From Streptomyces sp. LX-29 (lineage in GTDB: Bacteria; Actinomycetota; Actinomycetes; Streptomycetales; Streptomycetaceae): a DNA stretch of 64,000 nucleotides. The stretch is from NCBI RefSeq assembly GCF_029541745.1, contig NZ_CP089746.1, forward strand, positions 3,729,559 to 3,793,558, written 5' to 3'. Positions 53,557 through 61,726 of the stretch are shown here, in pieces. Below the pieces are notes generated by a model. The model saw only the letters and a program-made list of their open reading frames with translations. It ran no database searches and was not told the DNA's origin. A program made the position numbers and the translations under genes. Within the stretch, counting starts at the first letter, position 1. Each line of letters begins with the position of its first letter.

Positions 53557-55029
53557 GTGAGCCCCTCAGCACAGCCCCCACCGCACCCCCCGTCCAGCGA
53601 ACCGCCCGCCGCCCCCGGAGCCGGCGGCGACCACGGCGGCGGCCCCGGCGCCGGATCCGGCGGCGGCCACGGCCATGCGCACGGCCATGGTCACGGCCAT
53701 GGCCCCGCCACCCCGGTCTCGGCCCACCTCCGCAAGATCATCGCCGCCGTGCTCATCCCCTTCACCGCCGCCGTCGTCGTCGGCCTGGTCGTGCTGTGGC
53801 CGGGCGGGGCGCCCGAGGGCAAGGGCGGCGAGCGCTCCGGCCTCGGCTTCGACCAGCAGACCGTCTCCGGCCGGGTGGTGAAGGTCGAGGAGGTGAAGTG
53901 CGCCGACGTCAACGCGCAGCCGCAGGCGCCGCCGCCGGGCGAACCGGGGCAGCCGGCGCAGGGGGAGCCCCCGGCCGAGAGGGACGACCTCTGCAAGCGA
54001 GCGACGATCGAGGTCACCTCGGGCAAGGACAAGGGCCGCAGGTTCTCCGAGATCGTGCAGCCGAACGCCTCGCGGCAGTACTCCACCGGCCAGGAGTTGA
54101 AGCTGGCGTACGCGCCCAAGGCACCCGAGAACCTCCAGTACTCGGTCAGCGACATCGACCGGTCCGTGCCGATGGCCGTGCTCGCCGCGCTGTTCGCGCT
54201 CGCCGTGGTGGCCGTGGGACGGCTGCGCGGCGTCTTCGCGCTGCTGGCGCTGGCCATCAGTTTCGCGGTGCTGACGATGTTCATCCTGCCGGCCATCCTC
54301 CAGGGGTCGAACCCGCTGGTGGTGGCGATCGTCGGCGGCAGCGCGATCATGCTCATCGCGCTCTATCTGTGTCACGGACTGACGGCCCGCACCTCGGTGG
54401 CCGTAGTCGGGACGCTCATCTCCCTGCTGCTGATCGGGGTGTTGGGCTCGGTGTTCATCGAGTGGGCGGCGCTGACCGGCGACACCGACGACCTGACCGG
54501 CCTGGTGCACGGCCTCTACCCGGACATCGAGCTCCAGGGCCTGCTGCTGGCGGGCGTCATCATCGGCTCGCTGGGTGTGCTGGACGACGTGACGGTCACC
54601 CAGACCTCGGCGGTGTGGGAGCTCAAGGACGCCGACCCCGAGGCGGGTTGGCGCAAACTGTACGCATCCGCGATGCGGATCGGACGGGATCACATCGCTT
54701 CGGTGGTCAACACGCTGGTGCTGGCCTACGCGGGCGCCTCGCTGCCGCTGTTGTTGCTGTTCTCGATCGCGGACAGCAGCGTCGGCACGGTGGCCACCAG
54801 CGAGCTCGTCGCCCAGGAGATCGTACGGACGCTGGTGGGCAGCATCGGGCTGGTCGCGTCGGTGCCGGTGACCACCGCGCTCGCCGCGCTGGTGGTCTCC
54901 GCCGACCGCGGGCCGGCGGGCGCCGGGCGCGGGGCCGCACGGGCCGGGGCGGGCGGCGGAGACGGCGCGTCCCGAGCCGGGGCGGGCGGCCGCGGCCGAC
55001 GTCGGCGGGCGAAGCCTCGCGGGCGGTAG
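53557..55029 (+). CDS. YibE/F-family membrane protein
   Basis: A 490-residue protein. GTG 53557 (VSPSAQPPP) is chosen over ATG 53530, which abuts a G-run. A cytosolic His-rich segment (GHGHAHGHGHGHGP) suggests metal binding. One helix is followed by an extracytoplasmic domain (about residues 70-205), then six to seven helices with the YibE/F features LLIGVLGSVFIEWAALTGD, LAGVIIGSLGVLDDVTVTQ and YAGASLPLLLLFSIADSS. The transported substrate is unknown. The Arg/Gly-rich tail is typical of Streptomyces. Confidence 0.85.
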   Translation: MSPSAQPPPHPPSSEPPAAPGAGGDHGGGPGAGSGGGHGHAHGHGHGHGPATPVSAHLRKIIAAVLIPFTAAVVVGLVVLWPGGAPEGKGGERSGLGFDQQTVSGRVVKVEEVKCADVNAQPQAPPPGEPGQPAQGEPPAERDDLCKRATIEVTSGKDKGRRFSEIVQPNASRQYSTGQELKLAYAPKAPENLQYSVSDIDRSVPMAVLAALFALAVVAVGRLRGVFALLALAISFAVLTMFILPAILQGSNPLVVAIVGGSAIMLIALYLCHGLTARTSVAVVGTLISLLLIGVLGSVFIEWAALTGDTDDLTGLVHGLYPDIELQGLLLAGVIIGSLGVLDDVTVTQTSAVWELKDADPEAGWRKLYASAMRIGRDHIASVVNTLVLAYAGASLPLLLLFSIADSSVGTVATSELVAQEIVRTLVGSIGLVASVPVTTALAALVVSADRGPAGAGRGAARAGAGGGDGASRAGAGGRGRRRRAKPRGR

Positions 55030-55119
55030 GAGCCCGCGCGGCACGCCGCCGAGGGATCGGGCCGCACGGGCCCGGTCCGCCTCCGTCCGCGTCAGCGGAC
55101 CCCGCCGCGTCAGCGGACC

Positions 55120-55527
55120 TCAGCCCGCGTAGCGGTCCTCCGCCAGGATGCGGTCCAACTCCGCCTCCAGGTCGCCCACCGGGTCGATGGCGGTGCGCTC
55201 CTCGCCGAACGGCACCAACCGGTCCGTGCGGTCCAGGAACGCCACCAGCGGGGCGGCGGCGGAGCGGAACAGGGCCCGCTCGCCGCCCACCTGGAGCCGG
55301 ATGAAGACGTCGGAGAGGCCCTTGGGGGAGGTGGGGGCGATATGGACATCGCCCTCGCCGGTGGGTGCGCTGAGCCCGTCGAGCAGCAGCTCCCGGGCGA
55401 AAGCCCAGGTCACCGGGGCGTCTCCGGGTAGATGGAAGGTGATCTCCACCGCGTACGGGTCGGCGCTGTCGTATCCCAGCTCGACCGGGATGCGGAAGGA
55501 GAGGTCGTGGGAGACCACGAAGGACAT
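55120..55527 (-). CDS. ssgA: SsgA-like sporulation/cell-division protein
   Basis: The product from ATG 55527 is 135 residues, close to the S. coelicolor SsgA length. It starts MSFVVSHDLSFRIPVELGYD and contains FHLPGDAPVTWAFARELL and SAAAPLVAFLDRTDRLVPFG, near-identical to SsgA rather than other SALPs as I recall. SsgA marks sites of germ-tube emergence, branching and septum formation and recruits SsgB. Longer frames to 55566 or 55614 lack better ribosome sites. In S. coelicolor the IclR activator gene ssgR lies just upstream; here that place holds no such gene. Confidence 0.88.
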   Translation of the reverse strand: MSFVVSHDLSFRIPVELGYDSADPYAVEITFHLPGDAPVTWAFARELLLDGLSAPTGEGDVHIAPTSPKGLSDVFIRLQVGGERALFRSAAAPLVAFLDRTDRLVPFGEERTAIDPVGDLEAELDRILAEDRYAG

Positions 55528-56097
55528 CGTCACTTCCGCCTGGACTGTGTCGCGCATGTCTCGCATCGTTCGCCGCCCCGAATTCGATTGGGAATGGCCA
55601 GGTTTGGATGCCAAGCCCTCTTGACGCCATGCTCCGCCGAGGGCTAGCTGATCACAAGGAGTGGGTCTTCAGATACCGAAAGAGAACGAGAGCGTGCTGA
55701 TGACCCGGTCGACTCTGGAGCGTAGCGAACCGCTTGCGGAACGCAGTCATCGTGCGCGGATCAAGGGCATGGAAATGGCCAGCGCCTCCGCCCCGCTCAG
55801 CCGGAATCGGTGCGATCGATGGGCTCGATGCGGCCGATGTGCTCGATGTGATCAGGACCGGCGCATACACCGCGCCCCACTGCTCCGTCGCCAACAGGCA
55901 CCCCCTGGGTGTGTCTTCACAGGAGTAATCCCTCACGGCGGCGGATGGGTGCGCGATGTCCCTCCCGAGGCGTACTTGTGGGGCGTTGACACGACGGCAG
56001 TAGGACTTCCGCCATGGGCGGGTGATGACTTTCCCATGGGTGGGGAGTGACGCCCGCCCTGGGGGCGCGGGAGTTCGTCAGGGGCGGTGCCGAAAGA
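55528..56097. other. Non-coding region upstream of ssgA, no ssgR seen
   Basis: About 570 bp with markedly lower GC than the window average. Short frames on both strands (for example 55661-56050 plus and 55652-55936 minus) lack helix-turn-helix or IclR features, ribosome sites and normal codon bias. A CGATG-rich stretch occurs near 55815-55850. The ssgA promoter is expected in the left part. Confidence 0.55.
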
Positions 56098-56310
56098 TCA
56101 CCAATCGCGGCGCGACGAGGAGGCGGTGAATTTACGGACCGCGTAGATCAGTCCGCCGACGAGCGCCACCAGAAGCAGGATCCGGAAGACCAGCCAGAGG
56201 ACGACGCTGACCACACTCATGATCAATCCGCCGAAGACCGCGAGCACCAGCACCGGAATGGCGATCCACGTCACCCACCACGGCAAACCCTTGAAGATCT
56301 TGGTGGTCAC
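56098..56310 (-). CDS. Small membrane protein (DUF5326-like)
   Basis: A 70-residue protein from GTG 56310 (AGGGA upstream) with two hydrophobic helices (WWVTWIAIPVLVLAVFGGLI and VLWLVFRILLLVALVGGLIY) and a basic tail ending SSSRRDW. It matches a small Streptomyces-conserved family I recall as DUF5326. Function is unknown. Confidence 0.75.
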   Translation of the reverse strand: MTTKIFKGLPWWVTWIAIPVLVLAVFGGLIMSVVSVVLWLVFRILLLVALVGGLIYAVRKFTASSSRRDW

Positions 56311-56474
56311 ACTCGGTCCCTGCCTTCTCCTGGAATCCGTCGTCTCGCACTTTCGATGCTAGGACGCCAGGACGAGGAAATCCGGCCGCCCGGCCCCCGT
56401 CCTCCCCTGACCGTCCCCCTACGGGGTGGCCGGGGCCGCGTCGGCTCCGAGGCGGAGGAGCCGCCTCCGTGGGC

Positions 56475-56792
56475 TCAGCCCTCCGGCGGGGAGAAGACCA
56501 CGACGACCCGCAGATCCTCGCTGATGTGGTGGAACTTGTGCGCCACACCGGCCGGCACGTACACCACGCTGCCGCGCGCCACCTGTGTCGTCTCCATGCC
56601 GACCGTGATGGACGCGCGTCCGCTGACCACCAGATAGACCTCGTCCTGGCCGTGCGGCCGCTGCGGGTCCACGGCGCCCGCGTCCAATGCGTACAGCCCC
56701 ACCGACATATTGCGCTCGCGCAGGAACTGCAGATACGCGCCGTCGTTGGCGGCGCGCTCGGCCTCCAGCTCGTCGAGTCGGAACGCCTTCAT
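56475..56792 (-). CDS. Single-domain cupin protein
   Basis: A 105-residue double-stranded beta-helix protein. Cupin motif 1 is HGQDEVYLVVSGRASITVG and motif 2 VVYVPAGVAHKFHHI, with the His/Glu metal ligands present. ATG 56792 (MKAFRLDELEAE) is used. Such small cupins bind Fe, Mn or Zn and may be isomerases or sensors; no substrate is suggested by neighbours. The divergent gene is a small membrane protein. Confidence 0.85.
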   Translation of the reverse strand: MKAFRLDELEAERAANDGAYLQFLRERNMSVGLYALDAGAVDPQRPHGQDEVYLVVSGRASITVGMETTQVARGSVVYVPAGVAHKFHHISEDLRVVVVFSPPEG

Positions 56793-56840
56793 GTGATCTA
56801 TCCCCTTGTCCGGCCGCCGTCGTCTGCAACGATCTCAGCC

Positions 56841-57221
56841 ATGAGGAATTTCCTAGTCAAGACGATCGCCAACGCGGCGGCCCTGGCGGTCGCCATCTGG
56901 CTGCTCAAGGACATCACTCTCACCGGAGAGAACACCGGCCGCAAGATACTGACCCTGCTCCTGGTCGCGCTTCTCTTCGGCGTGGTGAACGCCATCGTCA
57001 AGCCCGTGGTCAAACTGCTGGCGCTGCCGCTGTTCATCCTCACCCTCGGCCTGATCACCCTGGTGATCAACGCGCTGATGCTGCTGTTGACCAGTTGGCT
57101 CGCCGAAGAGTTCGACCTCGGCTTCCATGTGGACGGCTTCGGCACGGCCGTGCTCGGCGGCCTGATCATCGCCGTGGTCTCCTGGGCGATGAACGCGGTA
57201 CTGCCCGATGACAAGGACTGA
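56841..57221 (+). CDS. Four-helix phage-holin-family (PF04020) membrane protein
   Basis: A 126-residue protein starting MRNFLVKTIANAAALAVA. Four hydrophobic helices (about residues 8-28, 40-60, 62-85 and 100-120) and the conserved NAIVKPVVKLLALPLFILTLGL segment define the family. Despite the holin name these are chromosomal envelope proteins related to YvlD, with suggested roles in membrane stress. It ends 24 bp before ptpA. Confidence 0.85.
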   Translation: MRNFLVKTIANAAALAVAIWLLKDITLTGENTGRKILTLLLVALLFGVVNAIVKPVVKLLALPLFILTLGLITLVINALMLLLTSWLAEEFDLGFHVDGFGTAVLGGLIIAVVSWAMNAVLPDDKD

Positions 57222-57245
57222 ACACCGTCGAGGATGATGGGGCTC

Positions 57246-57758
57246 ATGAGAGTCCCGTCATTCCGTGTCTGTTTCGTCTGCACCGGCAACATATGCCGTT
57301 CCCCCATAGCCGAAGCGGTCTTCCGCGCCCGCGTCGAGGAGGCCGGCCTCGGCGACCTCGTCACGGTCGACAGCGCCGGCACCGGTGGCTGGCACGAGGG
57401 GGACGGGGCGGACCGCCGCGCCCTGGCCGTCCTCACCGAGAACGACTACGAGCTCGACCACACCGCCCGCGAGTTCCAGCCCGACTGGTTCGACGAGCTC
57501 GACCTGGTGATCGCCCTGGACGGCGAGCACCTGAGCACGCTGCGCGACCTCGCCCCGACCCCCGAGGACGCCGCGAAGGTACGGCTGCTGCGCTCCTACG
57601 ACCCTTCCGAGCCCGACGACCTGGACGTCCCCGACCCGTACTACGGCAGCATGGACCATTTCCACGAGTGCCTGGAGATGGTCGAGTCGGCCAGCGAGGG
57701 ACTGCTGGACGCGGTCCGTGCGGCGGTCGCCGACCGTGGGGTCCGAGCGGCGGTGTGA
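57246..57758 (+). CDS. ptpA: Low-molecular-weight protein tyrosine phosphatase
   Basis: About 170 residues from ATG 57246; ATG 57234 and 57237 are in frame and equally hard to exclude. The active-site loop FVCTGNICRSP contains CX5R-S near residue 13, and the general acid Asp is in DVPDPYYGSM. Streptomyces PtpA affects secondary metabolism by an undefined substrate. It is followed after two bases by the cystathionine lyase gene. Confidence 0.93.
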   Translation: MRVPSFRVCFVCTGNICRSPIAEAVFRARVEEAGLGDLVTVDSAGTGGWHEGDGADRRALAVLTENDYELDHTAREFQPDWFDELDLVIALDGEHLSTLRDLAPTPEDAAKVRLLRSYDPSEPDDLDVPDPYYGSMDHFHECLEMVESASEGLLDAVRAAVADRGVRAAV

Positions 57759-57760
57759 CC

Positions 57761-59047
57761 ATGGGCGGCGAGGACGTGCGCGCCGGCGGGCACGAGCCCG
57801 CGAGCCCGGACCCGGCGCGAGGGACACCCACCGGCGACGGCGCGACCACCGGCGGCTCCCCGCCGACCGGCCCCGCACCGGCCGGCGAGCCGAGGCGCCG
57901 GGGCGACGCCGACGCCACCCGGGCGGTACGGGTCGGGCTCCCCGACGCCGAGACCTACCGGCCGAGCCTGCCGGGCCCCGTCTTCGCCGCGCACTACCAC
58001 CTGCCCGACGCCGTCGACCTCGGGCAGGCCCCGTACGCCTACGGCCGGGACGCCAACCCCACCTGGACGCTGCTGGAGCGGGCGATCGGCGAGCTGGAAT
58101 CGCCGGACGCCGCCGCCGAGACCGTCGCCTTCGCCTCCGGCATGGGCGCGATCTCGGCCGTGCTCTTCTCCCAGCTGCGCCAGGGCGACGCGGTGGTCCT
58201 CCCCGACGACGGCTACCAGCTGCTGACCGCCGTGCGCGGGCGACTGGAGGGCTACGGCATCGAGGTGCGCACCGCGCCCACCGCCGACGACGGCCAGCTG
58301 GCCGTGCTGGACGGGGCGCGGCTGCTGTGGCTGGAGACGCCCTCCAACCCCGGTCTGGACGTCTGCGACATCCGCCGACTCGCCGCCGCGGCGCACGCGC
58401 GCGGCGCGCTGGTCGCGGTGGACAACACCCTGGCCACCCCGCTCGGCCAGCGGCCCCTGGAGCTCGGCGCCGACTTCTCGGTCGCCAGCGGCACCAAGGC
58501 GCTGTCCGGCCACGGGGACGTGCTGCTGGGCTACGCGGCCACCCGCGACCCGGAGCTGGCCGCCGCCGTGCGCGCGTGGCGCAAAACGGTCGGCGCGATC
58601 CCCGGCCCCATGGAGGCCTGGCTCGCCCACCGCTCCCTGGCCACCCTCGCGCTGCGGGTGGACCGACAGGCCGCCAACGCGCTCGCCGTGGCCACCGCGC
58701 TGGCCGCGCGCCCCGAGGTCACCGGGGTGCGCCACCCGGGCCTGCCGGGCGACCCCGCGCACCCGGTCGCGGCGCGGCAGATGCGCGCCGGACGGTACGG
58801 CTGCGTGGTCTCCTTCGCGCTGCCGGACCGGGCGCACGCCCGACGCTTCCTCGACGCGCTGCGGCTGGTGGACGACGCCACGAGCTTCGGCAGCGTGCGC
58901 TCCACGGCCGAGCGCCGCGCGCGGTGGGGCGGCGACGCCGTGCCGGAGGGCTTCATCCGGCTGTCGGTGGGCGTCGAGGACCCCGAGGACCTGATCGCGG
59001 ATCTGCTGGGCGCGCTGGACCGGGCCGCCGCCCGATCGGCCGACTGA
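57761..59047 (+). CDS. Cystathionine gamma-lyase/synthase-type PLP enzyme
   Basis: A 428-residue Cys/Met-metabolism PLP enzyme. YAYGRDANPTWTLLERAI, FASGMGAISAVLF (PLP-phosphate loop), LWLETPSNPGLDVCDI and SVASGTKALSGHGDVLLGY (Schiff-base Lys) are conserved. It has an extra 50-residue Gly/Pro/Thr-rich N-terminus without known role. The most likely activity is gamma-lyase (cystathionine to cysteine, ammonia and 2-oxobutyrate), but gamma-synthase or related activity is possible. It is transcribed with ptpA. Confidence 0.88.
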   Translation: MGGEDVRAGGHEPASPDPARGTPTGDGATTGGSPPTGPAPAGEPRRRGDADATRAVRVGLPDAETYRPSLPGPVFAAHYHLPDAVDLGQAPYAYGRDANPTWTLLERAIGELESPDAAAETVAFASGMGAISAVLFSQLRQGDAVVLPDDGYQLLTAVRGRLEGYGIEVRTAPTADDGQLAVLDGARLLWLETPSNPGLDVCDIRRLAAAAHARGALVAVDNTLATPLGQRPLELGADFSVASGTKALSGHGDVLLGYAATRDPELAAAVRAWRKTVGAIPGPMEAWLAHRSLATLALRVDRQAANALAVATALAARPEVTGVRHPGLPGDPAHPVAARQMRAGRYGCVVSFALPDRAHARRFLDALRLVDDATSFGSVRSTAERRARWGGDAVPEGFIRLSVGVEDPEDLIADLLGALDRAAARSAD

Positions 59048-59087
59048 ACGCGCCGCACGCCCGCGCTACGCCGCCCCTACGTCAGGC

Positions 59088-59147
59088 GGGCGTCTCAAGC
59101 CTCCCCCCTCGTGGCTTGAGACGCCCCGGCTCTCAGCTTCGAGAGCC
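59088..59147 (+). terminator. Two consecutive hairpins after the cystathionine lyase gene
   Basis: GGGCGTCTCAAGCC (59088-59101) pairs with GGCTTGAGACGCCC (59113-59126), a perfect 14-bp stem. Directly after it, GGCTCTC (59128-59134) pairs with GAGAGCC (59141-59147). Together they form a strong terminator for the ptpA operon. Confidence 0.85.
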
Positions 59148-59160
59148 GCTCGAACAAGGC

Positions 59161-59227
59161 TAGTTGACTCTGCGTCAGTGTCCAATCACCGTAGCGACAT
59201 GGCCCTATCGGCATATTTATAGTTGAC
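59161..59227 (+). promoter_or_regulatory. TAGTTGAC direct repeat upstream of LysR gene
   Basis: TAGTTGAC occurs at 59161-59168 and 59220-59227, flanking an AT-rich segment with GCATATTTATAG just before the second copy. The LysR gene starts 35 bp later. The pair may be promoter elements or regulator sites. Confidence 0.35.
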
Positions 59228-59262
59228 CGGCGGCCAGGGCCCGTCGAGCCGAGGGGAACCGT

Positions 59263-60159
59263 ATGGATCTGGCCCTCTTACGCACCTTCGTCACCGTGCA
59301 CCGCGCCGGGTCCTTCACCCGCGCCGCCGCCCTCCTCGGACTCTCCCAGCCTGCCGTCACGGGCCAGATCCGCGCCCTGGAGCGACAGTTGGGACGCCCG
59401 TTGTTCCTGCGCAAGGCGCGCGGGGTGACCCCCACGACCGTCGGCGACGAGCTCGCCCACAAGGTCGCCCCGCACATGGACGCGCTGGTGGAGATCGCCG
59501 AGGCCGGGCTGGACGACCCGACCATGCCACGCACCCTGCACCTGGCCGGGCCCCCGGAGTTCACCGCGCTGCGCGTGCTGCCCGCGCTGACTCCGCTGAT
59601 CGCCCAGGGGCTGACGGTGCGCACCGCCTTCGGCGGCACCGAGGAGTTGTTCGCCGGGATGGCCGCGGGCCACCATGATCTGGCCATCACCACCGGCCGT
59701 CCGCGCGGCCGAATGCTCAGGGCCACCCCGCTCTGTGACGAGGAGCATGTGCTGGTGGCGGCGCCGCGGTGGGCGGCCAGGCTGGGCGGCCAGGCGATGC
59801 TCCGCATGAAGGGCGTCGACGCGCTGGAACGCCTCCCGATCGTCGAGGTGCACGAGTGCCTCCCCTTCGTCAGCCGCTACTGGACCACGGTCTTCGACGC
59901 CAAGCCGGCCGCGCCCGGCACGGTGATAGCGCCGGATCTGCGCGCCGTGTTGGCCACGGTGGCGGCCGGGGCCGGGCTCGGCGTGCTCCCCCGCTATCTG
60001 TGCATGGACGCGCTGGACAGCGGTGAGGTGGTGGCACTGCTCAACCCCCCGGTGCCGCCGCTGCGCACGTACTTCCTGGTCGTCCGGGTCGGAGCACTCG
60101 CCCATCCGCACCTCGCGCGGGCGCACGAGTGGCTGCTGCGCGCCGCCGTGGACTGGTGA
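59263..60159 (+). CDS. LysR-family transcriptional regulator
   Basis: 298 residues starting MDLALLRTFVTVHRAGSFTRA at an ATG preceded by GAGGGGAACC. The helix-turn-helix includes GLSQPAVTGQIRALERQLGRP, followed by the LysR effector domain. Its target is unclear: the upstream operon is terminated before it, and a NUDIX gene follows in the same direction 41 bp later. Confidence 0.9.
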   Translation: MDLALLRTFVTVHRAGSFTRAAALLGLSQPAVTGQIRALERQLGRPLFLRKARGVTPTTVGDELAHKVAPHMDALVEIAEAGLDDPTMPRTLHLAGPPEFTALRVLPALTPLIAQGLTVRTAFGGTEELFAGMAAGHHDLAITTGRPRGRMLRATPLCDEEHVLVAAPRWAARLGGQAMLRMKGVDALERLPIVEVHECLPFVSRYWTTVFDAKPAAPGTVIAPDLRAVLATVAAGAGLGVLPRYLCMDALDSGEVVALLNPPVPPLRTYFLVVRVGALAHPHLARAHEWLLRAAVDW

Positions 60160-60200
60160 ACCGGTGTTTCACCAGGCGCCGCGCGCGGCATCTGTCCTCT

Positions 60201-60701
60201 ATGGCCGAACGACTCGTGGTCAAGCGCACCGCCCGCGCCATCCTGCTGGACGGCGTCGGCTCCAGCCTCGAAATGATCGTGATCAAGCGGACCAAACCCG
60301 GTGAGGCTCCCTACTGGATCACCCCGGGCGGCGGGGTGGAGCCCGGTGACGCGAGCGTCGTGGCCGCGCTGCACCGCGAGGTCGACGAGGAGCTGGGGGC
60401 GACGGTGACCCGGGTCGTCCCGGCCTTCGTCGACACGGTCGCGCACAGCCTGCACCACGCCGCGCACGGGGTGAAGGTCCAGCACTTCTTCGTCTGCCGA
60501 CTGGAAACGATGGACCTGTCCCGGCGGCACGGCCCCGAGGTCGAGGAGCCGTGCGGGGAGTACGAGGTGGTGCGCATCCCCTTCACCCGCAAGGGGATCG
60601 CCTCCGTGGGCCTGGTGCCGCCCTCGCTCGCCGCCTACCTCGACGCCAACCTCGAGGGCGTGCTGGCGCTGCTCGCCGACGACTTCGGCGCCACCGGATA
60701 G
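60201..60701 (+). CDS. NUDIX-domain hydrolase
   Basis: 166 residues from ATG 60201 (MAERLVVKRTARAILLDG). The NUDIX box reads GGGVEPGDASVVAALHREVDEELG, with the REVDEE metal-binding core intact and one residue more than the textbook GX5EX7RE spacing. VKVQHFFVC and CGEYEVVRIPF are family landmarks. It hydrolyses a nucleoside-diphosphate-linked compound of unknown identity. It may be co-transcribed with the preceding LysR gene. Confidence 0.87.
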   Translation: MAERLVVKRTARAILLDGVGSSLEMIVIKRTKPGEAPYWITPGGGVEPGDASVVAALHREVDEELGATVTRVVPAFVDTVAHSLHHAAHGVKVQHFFVCRLETMDLSRRHGPEVEEPCGEYEVVRIPFTRKGIASVGLVPPSLAAYLDANLEGVLALLADDFGATG

Positions 60702-60753
60702 CACCGTCCCGGGCACCCGCCCGGCGCACGGTCGTACGGCGGCGGGCGGCCGG

Positions 60754-61677
60754 TCAGCCGAACCAGTGGGTGAACGGCTGCCCCACGGCCAGATCCGGGC
60801 GCTCCGCGCGGTCCAGCGTGCGCCGCACCTCCTGGTGCCACCGCTCGTGGTGGGCCGTGGCCCGCTCCGCACGACGCTGGGGCGCCTGGGCCGCGGCGCC
60901 GAAGAAGTCACCGCCCTTGCGCCGGTGGTCGTCCGTCCCCCAGTCCCGCTCGCGGTCGCCGTCGCCGTCGGTCTCGTTCCCGCGGTCCGTACGCCCGCTC
61001 CGGCCGGCCGGGTCGCCCTCGCGGTCGACGGCGGCGCGCGGCCGGGGCGGATCCGCCCTGCGCAGCCGCGGGATGTGCTTGGAGCAGTGGATGTACGCCT
61101 CCTCGACCGTGATCTCCACCCAGATCACCGCGCGGCGGCCGGGCACCGGGTCGACCGGAACCCCGGGCCGCTCGGCGCGCAGCTCGGCGTCGCCCAGCAG
61201 CCGGGCCCGCCCGTTGACGTGCAGGCCGATACGGTCGCGGACGAAGTCCACCAGCAACAGGCCGACATGGGGGTTCTCCTCGATGTTGCCGAGGCTGGCC
61301 AGCACCCCGTTGCCCCGGTACTCGGGGTAGGCGAGCGTCCGGTCGTCGAAGACGCGGAGGAAACCGGGCGGCCCGGCGCGGAAGGTGCTGTCGCACTCGC
61401 CCCGCCGGTCGGCGGTGGCCAGGAAGAACATCTCCTGGCGGGCGATGAACTCCCGCATCCGGGGGTTGAGCCGGTCCAGCACCTGCTCGTCGTAGAAGCG
61501 GTCGGCGCGCGCGGTGGTGTCGAGGCGCTGCTGGAGCGCGCGCTCACCCTCGCTGCCCGGCCTGGCGGCGGCGCCCCGGCCCGAAGCGGGACCCTGGGCC
61601 GGCACGCCGTCCAGGGTCGGGACGGGCCCCTGGGCCGGCGCGGCACCGGGCGCCGGCGCGTCGGTCTCCCACCTCAT
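60754..61677 (-). CDS. Pyridoxamine 5'-phosphate oxidase-fold flavin protein
   Basis: About 307 residues from ATG 61677 (GGGAGG upstream). After a Pro/Ala-rich N-terminus, residues 50-200 form the split-barrel FMN-binding domain: MREFIARQEMFFLATADRRGECDSTFRAGPPGFLRV, LAYPEYRGNGVLASLGNI and NPHVGLLLVDF. The C-terminal 100 residues are highly charged, with Asp/Arg/Gly runs, and may be disordered. Such proteins are often F420/FMN reductases or heme-utilisation proteins. It starts 49 bp after the flavohemoglobin-like gene, with which it is probably co-transcribed. Confidence 0.8.
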   Translation of the reverse strand: MRWETDAPAPGAAPAQGPVPTLDGVPAQGPASGRGAAARPGSEGERALQQRLDTTARADRFYDEQVLDRLNPRMREFIARQEMFFLATADRRGECDSTFRAGPPGFLRVFDDRTLAYPEYRGNGVLASLGNIEENPHVGLLLVDFVRDRIGLHVNGRARLLGDAELRAERPGVPVDPVPGRRAVIWVEITVEEAYIHCSKHIPRLRRADPPRPRAAVDREGDPAGRSGRTDRGNETDGDGDRERDWGTDDHRRKGGDFFGAAAQAPQRRAERATAHHERWHQEVRRTLDRAERPDLAVGQPFTHWFG

Positions 61678-61726
61678 CCCGGCCTCCCGCCCCCTCTCGG
61701 CCTCGTGGTCTGCTCGCGGCCCCAAC

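Noticed and set aside
55661..56050. A 129-residue plus-strand frame upstream of ssgA
   Set aside because: No codon bias typical of the genome, no homology pattern and no ribosome site; Cys/Arg-rich composition suggests chance.
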